Notes: a model not told the origin generated them from the sequence alone. A DNA stretch of 9,378 nucleotides from Selenomonadaceae bacterium UBA2897 (GCA_002350105.1 DEDT01000022.1:1-9378), one strand, 5' to 3'. Counted from the stretch's first letter, positions 1-6,838 are shown. A program made the numbers and translations.

Positions 1-17
1 AAGAAACTTTTCATAAC

Positions 18-42
18 AAAAAACCGCCTTACGGCGGTTTTT
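18..42. terminator. Bidirectional intrinsic terminator after the HlyD-family gene
   Basis: A CCGCC/GGCGG stem (24-28 with 33-37) with loop TTAC is extended by A-T pairs (19-23 with 38-42). On the minus strand the stem is followed by a U tract, the complement of the A run at 18-23. It lies about 25 bases past the stop of the HlyD-family gene and so fits its transcription end. The plus strand also carries a T run (38-42), so the hairpin could stop transcription arriving from the left as well. Confidence 0.8.
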
Positions 43-66
43 CCACTATGGCATATTACGTTATCA

Positions 67-1326
67 TCAGCCGTTCAACATGAATTTGACGATGGCGGCC
101 ATACCTGGCTTGAGATCCTTGGCGGCATTGTCAGGTAGGGAAATCCTGACCTTAATACGTTGATCCAGTTTGTCACTGGCCGGGGCATCCGACGTATCGC
201 TATTATCCTGTGATTTGGCCGGGCCATCCGTGGACGCGGATTGAGGCGCAGCATTATCTGCATTGCTGGAATCGGCGGGAACAGCGTCCTGCACCGCTGG
301 TTCATCAGCCGGATCCGTAATCTCCTGCACGGAGCCCTGATAGTCCGTATCTTCTATCTTATACTTTACGAACTGACCGAGACGAACTTTATCTTTGTCC
401 TGCGGCTGTACGCGAGCTTCGACCCAAACGTTGCTGGCGTCGCCGATATTGACGACGACCTCACCTGCTTTGACCTCAGTTCCTTCGGCGACATCCGTAT
501 AGTATACCGTGCCGGATACCGGTGCGATAATATCCGTAGCCTGTGCATCCTGCTGCGCATTCTTAAGCGCATTTTCTGCCTGCTTGACCGCTAACTCCGC
601 CTGCTTGATCAGCTCGGGATCCAACTTCTGCGGCATGGACTGCGTCATGGAAGGAGTCTGCGGTGTTGGCGTCGCAGGTGCAGGCGCAGCGGCAGGCGCC
701 GAAGCTGCTACTGCGGACTGATAGTCCGCCACAGCCTGATCACGCTCCACGGCACTTACAGCGCCCATGGAGTAAAGCTCCTGCATGCGGTGCATACGGC
801 TGGCTGCAGCCGCGACAGCCGCAGAGTTGCTCGAGGCTGTCGGAGCAGGCGCAGTAGCTGGTGCCGAGGCTGCCGTCACCGACATGGACGACTGCGGCAG
901 CTGCGGGCCTTTCTTGATCTGCTCCAGATTTTTCTTGGCCAGTTCCAGATTTTGCTGCAATTGTGCAATCGTATCATCTGTCACGTTTACCTCGACGTGG
1001 GCGATGACATCACCAGCCTCCACGTGCTCACCGTCGGTCACGACCATCTCCGAGATGGTGCCCGGTGCCTTGGCACGCGCGGCCACCATCGTGCTCGTGA
1101 CCTGGGCATCGTAGACCGTGAAGGCCTGATGCGCATGCTGGTAATACCAGATTCCCGACGCGGCGAGCACCGCGATGAGGATGAGACCGATCAGGCCGTA
1201 GCGCAGGATATTCTTCGTGTGCGCAGTCAGATCCACCTCTCCCGGGTGCCTGGGTACGGGCTTTTTTGCCTCTGCTTTTTTTACTTTGGCTGAGGTATTG
1301 CTCGTTTGCTCTTTTTCGTCATTCAA
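67..1326 (-). CDS. HlyD/EmrA-like periplasmic membrane fusion protein
   Basis: A 419-residue periplasmic adaptor subunit of the HlyD/EmrA family, which links an inner-membrane exporter to an outer-membrane channel. Residues 1-40 are charged and cytoplasmic, and 41-62 form one membrane anchor (RYGLIGLILIAVLAASGIWY). The first half of a biotinyl-lipoyl domain is at about 85-112 (APGTISEMVV...GDVIAHV) and the second half at about 265-297 (IIAPVSGTVYY...VVVNIGD), followed by beta-barrel sequence. Helical segments lie at about 115-140 and 236-262. Between them is an Ala/Pro/Ser-rich low-complexity stretch (about 141-235), and a second acidic Asp/Ala/Ser-rich stretch at about 338-388 interrupts the C-terminal barrel. 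The start is TTG (1324-1326), supported by an AGGAGG site 10 bases upstream; no ATG is better placed. The exporter partner is not in the window. The gene follows alaS by 84 bases, but a terminator lies between them and I see no convincing promoter of its own. Family assignment is firm; the substrate is unknown. Confidence 0.9.
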   Translation of the reverse strand: MNDEKEQTSNTSAKVKKAEAKKPVPRHPGEVDLTAHTKNILRYGLIGLILIAVLAASGIWYYQHAHQAFTVYDAQVTSTMVAARAKAPGTISEMVVTDGEHVEAGDVIAHVEVNVTDDTIAQLQQNLELAKKNLEQIKKGPQLPQSSMSVTAASAPATAPAPTASSNSAAVAAAASRMHRMQELYSMGAVSAVERDQAVADYQSAVAASAPAAAPAPATPTPQTPSMTQSMPQKLDPELIKQAELAVKQAENALKNAQQDAQATDIIAPVSGTVYYTDVAEGTEVKAGEVVVNIGDASNVWVEARVQPQDKDKVRLGQFVKYKIEDTDYQGSVQEITDPADEPAVQDAVPADSSNADNAAPQSASTDGPAKSQDNSDTSDAPASDKLDQRIKVRISLPDNAAKDLKPGMAAIVKFMLNG

Positions 1327-1336
1327 AATAGGAAGC

Positions 1337-1342
1337 CTCCTA
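1337..1342 (-). promoter_or_regulatory. Ribosome binding site that fixes the TTG start of the HlyD-family gene
   Basis: Read on the minus strand this is a perfect AGGAGG, 10 bases before the TTG at 1324-1326. It is the main reason for accepting TTG as the start. Confidence 0.75.
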
Positions 1343-1350
1343 TCTGCAAA

Positions 1351-1383
1351 AGGTAAAAGGCGGGGATGGCTTCTGCCACCCCC
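1351..1383 (-). terminator. Intrinsic terminator of alaS
   Basis: On the minus strand a 9-bp stem (GGGGGTGGC at 1375-1383 pairing with GCCATCCCC at 1362-1370, with one G-U pair) closes an AGAA loop. It is followed by GCCTTTTACCTTTT. It starts about 28 bases after the alaS stop. Because it also lies directly upstream of the HlyD-family ribosome binding site, it may act as an incomplete terminator that lets some alaS transcripts continue into that gene. Confidence 0.7.
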
Positions 1384-1410
1384 GACCTGAAAAGTTCATA
1401 CTATAAGCGC

Positions 1411-4035
1411 TCAGCCAAGCTGTGCCTCGATAACAGCCATGGCTTTTTCGAAGGCCTGTGGCAGTGCCTCAGGCTTCTTGCCGCCAGCCTGTGCCATATC
1501 CGGACGGCCACCACCGCCACCACCGACAACAGCAGCAGCTTCCTTAATAATCTTGCCTGCATGGATGCCCTTTTTCGTGACATCCTTGCTGGCCTTGACC
1601 ACGAGATTGACTTTGTCATCTGCTACACAAGCGAGCACGACAACACCGCTATCCAGTTTTGCCAGCGTGAGGTCAGCGACTTCGCGCAGCGCGTCCATAT
1701 TATCGACGTTGGCCTTGCCCGCCACAACCTTGACGCCATTGACCTCTTTGAGGCCGGCGATGAGGTCAGCTGCATCGGCTTTCTCCTGGGCAACGGCGAT
1801 ATTGGCGAGCTTGGCGGCCATGGCCTTGTTCTCGGCCTGCAGTTTCTCCACAGCCGTCGGCACTTCGTCCGCATCCGTCTTGAGCTTGGCCGCGGCATCC
1901 TGCAGCGTAGTGAGCTTGCCGTTCATGTAGTCGAGCGCGGCCTGACCCGTGATGGCCTCGATGCGGCGCACGCCTGAAGCGACGCCGGATTCGCTCACGA
2001 TCTTGAACATGCCGATTTCGCCGACATTTTTGACATGAGAACCTGCGCAGAGCTCCATGGAGAAGCCAGGCACCTTCACGACGCGCACGACGTCGCCGTA
2101 TTTTTCAGAGAACAGCGCCATGGCACCAGCCTTCTTGGCCTCGTCGAGGTTCATGTGGCTGATTTCGACGTCGATGCCCTTGAGGATTTCCTTATTGACA
2201 AGCTCCTCCACATCGGAGAGCTGCTGGGCCGTCACCGGCTCGAAATTCGTGAAATCGAAGCGCAGGCGCTCCGGCGTCACGGAGGAACCGGCCTGGTTGA
2301 CCTGATCGCCCACGACGCGCTTCAGCGCGGCCTGCAGCAGATGCGTAGCCGTATGGTTGCGGGCCGAAGCGAGCTTCTTCACCGGGTCGACCTTGATCTC
2401 AACCTTGTCGCCGACCTTCAGCTGGCCTTCCTCCACGTAGGAGATATGGTAGACCGTGCCATCCGGCAGCTTCTTGGCGTTCGTGGCCTTGATGTGGCCG
2501 AATTCGCTCTCGAGATAGCCCTCATCGCCGACCTGGCCGCCGCCTTCCGCGTAGAACGGCGTCTTGTCGAGGATGATACCAGCCTCGTCGCCGTCGTGAA
2601 TCTCATCGACGAGCTTGCCGTCTTTCCAGATGGCGACGACCTTGCCCTCTTTGGCCTCGGGGTCAACCTTCAGCTGGGACACGTCGATGCCCGAGAGATC
2701 CGGCACCTGCACGCGGATATTCGCGGCACGGGCGCTGCGGGCGCGCTGGCGCTGCTCCTCCATAGCCTTGTCAAAGCCCGCTTTGTCGAGGTCGAGGCCC
2801 TGTTCATGCAGAATTTCCTCGGTAAGCTCCCAGGGGAAGCCGAAGGTATCGTAAAGGCGGAAACCGACTTTGCCATCGAGCGCTTTCTTGCCCGCGTCCT
2901 TCACGGCGGCGATTTCCTGGTTCAGCAGTTCCATGCCCTGATTCAGCGTCGAGGCGAAACGGTCCTCCTCGATGCTGATGACTTTTTTGATATAGTCCTG
3001 CTTGGCGACCAGCGCACCAAAGTCGCTGGCGTCCTTGTAGATGTCAACAACGGCGTCCACGGCACCCTCGAGGAACTTATCCTTGATGCCGAGCATGCGG
3101 CCGTGACGGATGGCGCGGCGCAGGATACGGCGCAGCACGTAGCCGCGGCCCTCGTTGGACGGCAGGATGCCGTCCATGATCATGATGGCCATGGAACGCG
3201 CGTGGTCCGCGATGACCTTCAGCGAAACATCTTTATCCGGGTCCGCACCGTACTGGATGCCGGAGACCTTGGAGGCGTACTCGATAATCGGATAGAGCAG
3301 GTCCGTCTCGAAGTTCGTCTTTTTACCCTGCACGACAGAAGCCAGACGCTCGAGGCCGCAGCCCGTATCAATATTCTTATGGGCGAGGTCTTTGTAGGAG
3401 CCATCCTCCTGACGGTCGTACTGGGTGAACACGAGGTTCCAGATTTCGAGGTAACGGTCGCAGTCGCAGCCCACGGCGCAGGTCGGCTTGCCGCAGCCGC
3501 GCTCCTCGCCGAGGTCGATGTAGATCTCGGAGTCCGGGCCGCAGGGGCCGGGGCCGATTTCCCAGAAGTTATCGTCCAGTTTCACGACGTGATCCTGCGG
3601 GAAGCCCGGCTGAGACTTCCAGATCTTGATGGCCTCATCGTCGTCCGGATAGACCGTGACCCAAAGCTTGTCTTTCGGCAGCTCCACAACCTCAGTGAGG
3701 AATTCCCAGGCCCAGGGGATAGCCTCGGACTTGAAGTAATCACCAAAGGAGAAGTTGCCCAGCATCTCGAAATACGTCTGATGGCGTGCCGTGCGACCGA
3801 CATTCTCGATATCGCCTGTACGCACGCAGCGCTGGCTCGTCGTCACGCGCGTGCGGGGCGGCTTCATCTTGCCCGTAAAATACGGTTTCAGTGGTGCCAT
3901 GCCAGCGCCGATGAGCAACAGCGTCGGGTCATCCTTCGGAATCAGCGAAAACGAAGGCAGGCGCAGATGCCCCTTCTTCTCCGCAAAGAACTGCAGATAA
4001 GCTTCACGCAGTTCGTTACCAGTCATGTACTTCAA
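1411..4035 (-). CDS. alaS: Alanyl-tRNA synthetase (AlaRS)
   Basis: A complete 874-residue class IIc synthetase that charges tRNA-Ala in the cytoplasm; the length is normal for the family. The N-terminal catalytic domain shows MTGNELR at 4-10, the motif 2 region RTRVTTSQRCVRTGDIENVG at 61-80, and GPGPCGPDSEIYID at 161-174. A cysteine-rich insert follows (C181, C186, C190, C192), of a kind often found in Firmicutes AlaRS. The editing domain carries HTATH (561-565) and CAGSH (663-667), which supply the zinc-binding and mischarged-tRNA hydrolysis residues. A coiled-coil linker (about 705-755) leads to the C-Ala/DHHA1 domain with a run of glycines (838-843). The start is TTG at 4033-4035, with a G-rich site (4045-4049) at suitable spacing. 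The ATG at 4024-4026 (MTGNELR) is a possible alternative but lies 17 bases from that site. A strong promoter lies at 4110-4138 and a terminator at 1351-1383, so the gene can be transcribed alone. Housekeeping function; no sign of damage. Confidence 0.98.
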   Translation of the reverse strand: MKYMTGNELREAYLQFFAEKKGHLRLPSFSLIPKDDPTLLLIGAGMAPLKPYFTGKMKPPRTRVTTSQRCVRTGDIENVGRTARHQTYFEMLGNFSFGDYFKSEAIPWAWEFLTEVVELPKDKLWVTVYPDDDEAIKIWKSQPGFPQDHVVKLDDNFWEIGPGPCGPDSEIYIDLGEERGCGKPTCAVGCDCDRYLEIWNLVFTQYDRQEDGSYKDLAHKNIDTGCGLERLASVVQGKKTNFETDLLYPIIEYASKVSGIQYGADPDKDVSLKVIADHARSMAIMIMDGILPSNEGRGYVLRRILRRAIRHGRMLGIKDKFLEGAVDAVVDIYKDASDFGALVAKQDYIKKVISIEEDRFASTLNQGMELLNQEIAAVKDAGKKALDGKVGFRLYDTFGFPWELTEEILHEQGLDLDKAGFDKAMEEQRQRARSARAANIRVQVPDLSGIDVSQLKVDPEAKEGKVVAIWKDGKLVDEIHDGDEAGIILDKTPFYAEGGGQVGDEGYLESEFGHIKATNAKKLPDGTVYHISYVEEGQLKVGDKVEIKVDPVKKLASARNHTATHLLQAALKRVVGDQVNQAGSSVTPERLRFDFTNFEPVTAQQLSDVEELVNKEILKGIDVEISHMNLDEAKKAGAMALFSEKYGDVVRVVKVPGFSMELCAGSHVKNVGEIGMFKIVSESGVASGVRRIEAITGQAALDYMNGKLTTLQDAAAKLKTDADEVPTAVEKLQAENKAMAAKLANIAVAQEKADAADLIAGLKEVNGVKVVAGKANVDNMDALREVADLTLAKLDSGVVVLACVADDKVNLVVKASKDVTKKGIHAGKIIKEAAAVVGGGGGGRPDMAQAGGKKPEALPQAFEKAMAVIEAQLG

Positions 4036-4109
4036 AAAAATCTACCCCCATATCAGGTTCGTTTTCTGGTCTTGTCGCGTATACACGCCTTACAACATAA
4101 ACAAATTAA

Positions 4110-4138
4110 AGTATAGCACAAAAAGGGCTATCTAACAA
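4110..4138 (-). promoter_or_regulatory. Sigma-70-type promoter of alaS
   Basis: Read on the minus strand: -35 TTGTTA (4133-4138), 17-base spacer, and -10 TATACT (4110-4115) preceded by TG one base upstream, which makes an extended -10. The predicted transcription start near 4102-4106 leaves a leader of about 70 bases, too short for a T-box. The -35 box lies in the last codons of the upstream HAD phosphatase gene. Confidence 0.75.
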
Positions 4139-4778
4139 CAACAGACGCGAGCTGGCCGATATCTTCCAGAATGGCCACGTGCGGGTACTGCTGAAACTGC
4201 TCAGCGGAGGTTGTCCCTGTGGTGACGGCTGCAAAATCTACCCCTGCCCTTTGCGCTGCTTCTGCATCGACATAGCTGTCTCCAGTATACAGAACAGCCT
4301 CGGGAGCGACATGAAAATGCTGCATGGCTTTCAAAATGCCGTCCGGTGCGGGTTTATGATGCTCGACATCATGACTGCCTACAATGTAAGCGATAAGATC
4401 GTGAATATCATCTAAAGTAAATTTTTCTTCAATCCGGCTCCTCGTCTTGCTGGATATAATGCCGAGCCTCATTCCCTGTTGCCGCAGCTGTTGCAACAGC
4501 GCTATCGTGTGCGGATAGAAATGCGTCTCCCCGGTCATATAACGATCTGCGTAAATTTTGTAGCAATCAAGAAAACGGCGGATTACCATGGTGTCATCTG
4601 TTCCCAGAATAATACTGCAGGCCTTTTCCATAGGCAGGCCAATCTGCCGACGCAGTATTTCATCACCGGGATTCGGATATCCCTGCTCCTGCAGCGCCAA
4701 ACGAAAGCATTTCAATATGCCCTTCTCGGAATTGACCAGCGTATAATCGAAGTCAAACAAAGCTACCTGGTATTTCAT
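4128..4778 (-). CDS. HAD-superfamily phosphatase, phosphoglycolate phosphatase/PpaX-like
   Basis: A 216-residue cytoplasmic HAD hydrolase, probably acting on a small phosphorylated metabolite. The catalytic motifs are all present: motif I DFDYTL (nucleophile D9, acid/base D11), motif II ISS (108-110), motif III lysine K142 in HKPAP, and motif IV GDSYVD (D167, D171). A helical cap lies between about residues 17 and 85, as in the beta-phosphoglucomutase/phosphoglycolate phosphatase subgroup. The residue between D11 and T13 is Tyr where Gly is more usual. I chose the ATG at 4776-4778 because AAGGAG (4785-4790) stands 6 bases before it. An in-frame ATG at 4794-4796 would add six residues but has no ribosome binding site and would place that site inside the coding region. 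It lies 68 bases downstream of the tyrosine phosphatase gene and may share its transcript. Substrate cannot be read from the sequence; pyrophosphatase PpaX or phosphoglycolate phosphatase are the nearest guesses. Confidence 0.88.
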   Translation of the reverse strand: MKYQVALFDFDYTLVNSEKGILKCFRLALQEQGYPNPGDEILRRQIGLPMEKACSIILGTDDTMVIRRFLDCYKIYADRYMTGETHFYPHTIALLQQLRQQGMRLGIISSKTRSRIEEKFTLDDIHDLIAYIVGSHDVEHHKPAPDGILKAMQHFHVAPEAVLYTGDSYVDAEAAQRAGVDFAAVTTGTTSAEQFQQYPHVAILEDIGQLASVVVR

Positions 4779-4784
4779 CAGCTG

Positions 4785-4790
4785 CTCCTT
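4785..4790 (-). promoter_or_regulatory. Ribosome binding site that places the HAD phosphatase start at 4778
   Basis: AAGGAG on the minus strand, 6 bases before the ATG at 4776-4778. The upstream in-frame ATG at 4794-4796 has no comparable site. Confidence 0.7.
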
Positions 4791-4846
4791 AATCATTTTG
4801 CTAATGTATCATCAGATGACATGGCGGCGCTGCCAGCCACCTGAAA

Positions 4847-5347
4847 CTATTCTTGCATCATCTTTACTTCTTTTGGGGGAACATGCCCATCAATTAATAA
4901 ATTGGCCAGCAGAGCTTCGCAGCCCTGTCGTACATCCGTATAGGTACGCTCAAAATTCCCTGTATACCATGGATCAGCCACGTCGCGTTCCTCTCCGGCA
5001 AAGGCTAAGAGCAACTTTACCTTATAAGCCTGATCCTGTGGGAACAGCTTATGCAGGTCCCGCATATTTTCCGCATCCATGCCGATGATATAGTCCCACT
5101 GCCCATAATCATCCCGCTGAATCTGCCGCGCCCGACGCGGTGCAAAGGGAATGCCGTGCGATCGCAAAGCCCGCTGTGTCCCCGGATGACTATCGCTGCC
5201 AATCTCATCGGTCCGGCACGCCTTCGAGTCGATAACAAACTGACTCTCTCTGCCCGCACGGCGTACCAACTCCTTCATCACGAACTCGGCCATCGGCGAG
5301 CGGCAGATATTGCCGTGGCAGACAAATAATATTTTCCACATATCCAT
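4847..5347 (-). CDS. Low-molecular-weight protein tyrosine phosphatase
   Basis: A 166-residue phosphatase of the low-molecular-weight PTP family, which removes phosphate from tyrosine, or in some bacteria from arginine, in cytoplasmic proteins. The P-loop CHGNICRS (10-17) gives nucleophile C10 and R16. The general-acid loop DPWYTG begins at D126. The family's usual length is about 150-165 residues. The ATG at 5345-5347 or the one at 5339-5341 (MWKILF) is the likely start, since AGAGG (5352-5356) lies 4 and 10 bases before them. A longer GTG-start reading from 5371 would begin inside the loop of a GC-rich hairpin and adds non-conserved residues. It is upstream of and codirectional with the HAD phosphatase. 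No tyrosine kinase gene is in the window to suggest a partner. It appears to be the last backbone gene before the accessory region. Confidence 0.93.
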   Translation of the reverse strand: MDMWKILFVCHGNICRSPMAEFVMKELVRRAGRESQFVIDSKACRTDEIGSDSHPGTQRALRSHGIPFAPRRARQIQRDDYGQWDYIIGMDAENMRDLHKLFPQDQAYKVKLLLAFAGEERDVADPWYTGNFERTYTDVRQGCEALLANLLIDGHVPPKEVKMMQE

Positions 5348-5357
5348 AATTCCTCTC

Positions 5358-5381
5358 AAGCCCCACCACACGGGGCTTTTT
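5358..5381 (+). terminator. Hairpin with U tract on the plus strand, at the backbone/island border
   Basis: AAGCCCC (5358-5364) pairs with GGGGCTT (5372-5378) around a 7-base loop, and TTTTT (5377-5381) follows on the plus strand. No plus-strand gene precedes it. On the minus strand, where the flanking genes read, the hairpin is not followed by a U run but by the ribosome binding site of the tyrosine phosphatase. It could be a terminator whose other side was lost at a junction, a block to antisense transcription, or a structured phosphatase leader. Confidence 0.5.
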
Positions 5382-5413
5382 CACTTCTCATTTTCTTCAC
5401 ATGTTCGCGCCCA

Positions 5414-5443
5414 CGCCACAAAACGCCACGTATCTCCACGTAT
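5414..5443. repeat. Three tandem 10-bp near-repeats
   Basis: Plus-strand units CGCCACAAAA (5414-5423), CGCCACGTAT (5424-5433) and CTCCACGTAT (5434-5443). Units 2 and 3 differ at one base; units 1 and 2 share the first six bases and the A at position nine. A further ACGTG at 5450-5454 makes an inverted pair with the CACGT of unit 3. The 10-base period places every unit on one face of the helix. The stretch lies between higA and the tyrosine phosphatase, a gap that holds no gene. Protein-binding site, recombinase arm site or chance are all possible. Confidence 0.45.
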
Positions 5444-5497
5444 TTGTGACGTGAAAAGTAGTAAAAATCGCCAATTCCTACTACCGGGATTTCGGCG

Positions 5498-5791
5498 TCA
5501 TGCTGACCGAATCGTTTTGATGCGGTCTAAGGCCTCTTTCTCGTCGCGTTCGATATTGCGGATATCAATGTCATTCTGCAAATTCAGGAAGTATCGAGCC
5601 GACACGCCAAAGTACCGTCCAAGCCGTACTGACGTATCTGCCGTCACCTTGCGACGATCGTGCAGAATATCCTGAATGCGGGACACCGGCACACCGATGT
5701 CTTTCGCCAACCGATAAGCGGAAATGCCCATAGGATTCATAAACTCTTCCCACAAGATTTCACTGACCTTCGGCGTCTCAATGTAGTCCAT
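5498..5791 (-). CDS. higA: HigA-like antitoxin, XRE-family DNA-binding protein
   Basis: A 97-residue antitoxin of the HigA/VapI group, expected to bind and neutralise the HigB toxin and to repress the operon promoter. The helix-turn-helix lies at about 23-46 (ISAYRLAKDIGVPVSRIQDI), followed by the family-typical ITADT-like segment (VTADTSVRLGRYFG, 49-62) and the FLNLQNDID stretch at 68-76. The C-terminal 20 residues are charged and helical. The start ATG (5789-5791) has a GGGAG site 9 bases upstream. It begins 22 bases after the higB stop, and toxin-before-antitoxin order is characteristic of higBA. No separate promoter is evident, so it should depend on the promoter at 6108-6136. The gene is intact. 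Confidence 0.9.
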   Translation of the reverse strand: MDYIETPKVSEILWEEFMNPMGISAYRLAKDIGVPVSRIQDILHDRRKVTADTSVRLGRYFGVSARYFLNLQNDIDIRNIERDEKEALDRIKTIRSA

Positions 5792-5813
5792 ACTACTTCA
5801 CTCCCTTTCCAAT

Positions 5814-6101
5814 TTAATGATAATCTACGATGGTCACATTCGAGCAATTTCCCGAGTCACTGTCAAAAATAAAACAGACCCTATATTGCGCATTTATACG
5901 TATGCTGCGCTGCCCCTCCCTATCGCCATGCAGCTGTTCCAGATGATTCGATGGTGGAATACGCAAATCATCCAGCCGCTCCGCTGCATCCAGCATCATA
6001 AGTTTCCTCAAAGCAATGCGCTGAATAGATTGTGGTAACTTTCGTGAAAATTGCTGATGGTAAACTTTCTTAGTCTCTTTATCGGCAAAACTTATTATCA
6101 T
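5814..6101 (-). CDS. higB: HigB-like toxin, RelE/ParE-superfamily mRNA interferase
   Basis: A 95-residue toxin of the HigB family, whose members cut mRNA on translating ribosomes. The N-terminus MIISFADKETKKVY (1-14) fits the usual HigB start. The conserved region LEQLHGDREGQRSIRIN (54-70), then YRVCFIF (73-79), matches the family core, and the protein ends in the typical IVDYH. The start is set at the ATG 6099-6101. The frame stays open up to 6173, but that extension reads through the integrase terminator and the promoter, so it is not coding. No ribosome binding site precedes the ATG, and the predicted transcription start coincides with it, so translation may be leaderless. higA follows after 22 bases. 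Toxin function rests on family membership. Confidence 0.88.
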   Translation of the reverse strand: MIISFADKETKKVYHQQFSRKLPQSIQRIALRKLMMLDAAERLDDLRIPPSNHLEQLHGDREGQRSIRINAQYRVCFIFDSDSGNCSNVTIVDYH

Positions 6102-6113
6102 AAATTTATTATA
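6096..6113. promoter_or_regulatory. Candidate HigA operator: 18-bp near-palindrome over the higB -10 box and start codon
   Basis: The sequence TATCATAAATTTATTATA is symmetric at all but one base pair of positions; its centre ATAAATTTAT (6100-6109) is a perfect 10-bp palindrome. It covers the whole -10 box (6108-6113) and the higB ATG (6099-6101). HigA-type antitoxins commonly repress their own promoter through such palindromes. The AT-rich composition raises the chance of coincidence. Confidence 0.5.
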
Positions 6114-6136
6114 CCTGTTTAGCATGTATAGGTCAA
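6108..6136 (-). promoter_or_regulatory. Near-consensus sigma-70 promoter of higBA
   Basis: Read on the minus strand: -35 TTGACC (6131-6136), 17-base spacer, perfect -10 TATAAT (6108-6113). The first transcribed base expected by the usual spacing is 6101, the A of the higB ATG. The -35 box starts one base after the U tract of the preceding terminator, so the operon is insulated from integrase transcription. Confidence 0.82.
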
Positions 6137-6137
6137 T

Positions 6138-6161
6138 AAAAAAACCTCCCACGAAGGGAGG
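6138..6161 (-). terminator. Intrinsic terminator after the integrase remnant
   Basis: On the minus strand CCTCCC (6156-6161) pairs with GGGAGG (6145-6150) around a TTCGT loop, followed by seven Ts (6138-6144). It begins 12 bases past the integrase stop and ends next to the higBA -35 box. Confidence 0.85.
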
Positions 6162-6172
6162 CAAAACAGTCA

Positions 6173-6838
6173 TCAGCCCACACGGAACATGTGCGGCGCG
6201 ACGTTTTCGCCTTGGACATCGTCTTTGACCTTCTGCTCCATTTCCCGGAGCTCCTGGGTGGCATCATCCAGGCCGAGGTGCGTGTAGGTGTTCATCGTCA
6301 CGCTGATGTCACTGTGCCCCATCAGGTATTGCAAGGTCTTGGGGTTCATGCCTGATTTGGCCATGTTACTGCAATAGGTATGGCGGCAGACATGCGGCGT
6401 TATCTGCGGCAACTGGATGCGGTAGATACGGTTGTACTTTTCCACCATACGCTTGAACCGATGTTCCCAGTGCATCGCGACCAATGGTTTGTTCTGCTTA
6501 TCGAAATAAAGGAAACCGCTGTACCCATCCACCACCGGCTCCTTGGCCAGCTTGGGTCTATCTTCCAGAATAGCCTTGAAGCACTCAGCCACGTCCTCGG
6601 TGATGGGGATGCGCCTAGTGCCTGCCGATGTCTTTGTCTTTTCAATATAATAGGTCGCATCGCTGACGCGCATGAGCTGATGGTCGATGGTGACGATATT
6701 CCGCTGCAGGTCTATGTTCCCAAGGGTCAGTCCGCAGAATTCCGAAATGCGCATGCCCGTATGGAACAGGATGTAAACTGCCTCATAGTATTTGCAGTAG
6801 ATGACGTCATCATGGATGAATTTCAGGAACTGCCGCAT
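6173..6838 (-). CDS. Tyrosine recombinase catalytic domain, Tn916-Int-like, N-terminally truncated
   Basis: Encodes the C-terminal catalytic domain of a tyrosine recombinase related to integrases of Tn916-type elements. Numbered from a TTG at 6851-6853 (226 residues), the full active-site set is visible: R35 in HTGMRISE, K74 in the beta-hairpin, H154 and R157 in HVCRHT, H180 in MGHSDIS, and nucleophile Y190 in NTYTHLGL. Full-length relatives have about 400 residues; the arm-binding and core-binding domains are absent, and the sequence begins where the catalytic domain begins. I chose the ATG at 6836-6838, which follows an AGAGG site by about 6 bases; an in-frame TAG directly precedes the TTG. 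It overlaps the end of a small ORF that starts at 6938. No recognisable N-terminal integrase sequence lies upstream. It is probably a remnant that can no longer integrate alone, although the catalytic domain looks intact. Confidence 0.8.
   Translation of the reverse strand: MRQFLKFIHDDVIYCKYYEAVYILFHTGMRISEFCGLTLGNIDLQRNIVTIDHQLMRVSDATYYIEKTKTSAGTRRIPITEDVAECFKAILEDRPKLAKEPVVDGYSGFLYFDKQNKPLVAMHWEHRFKRMVEKYNRIYRIQLPQITPHVCRHTYCSNMAKSGMNPKTLQYLMGHSDISVTMNTYTHLGLDDATQELREMEQKVKDDVQGENVAPHMFRVG

Noticed and set aside
1439..1977. Plus-strand open frames opposite the 3' end of alaS
   Set aside because: Shadows of the AlaRS C-terminal domain, low-complexity products with no start signals.
2035..4116. 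Long open frame (693 codons) on the plus strand opposite alaS
   Set aside because: It mirrors the alaS codon pattern; the GC-rich third positions of alaS remove stops from this frame. The translation shows no recognisable domain and no ribosome binding site.
4036..4127. T-box or other riboswitch upstream of alaS
   Set aside because: The leader between the predicted start of transcription and the alaS start is only about 70 bases and contains no T-box-like sequence or terminator/antiterminator pair.
5348..5371. Longer tyrosine phosphatase starting at GTG 5371
   Set aside because: The start lies in the hairpin loop without a ribosome binding site, and the added residues are not part of the family N-terminus.
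6102..6173. Extension of higB by 24 codons to an upstream GTG-type start
   Set aside because: It would run through the integrase terminator hairpin and the higBA promoter, and the conserved HigB N-terminus begins at the ATG 6099-6101.
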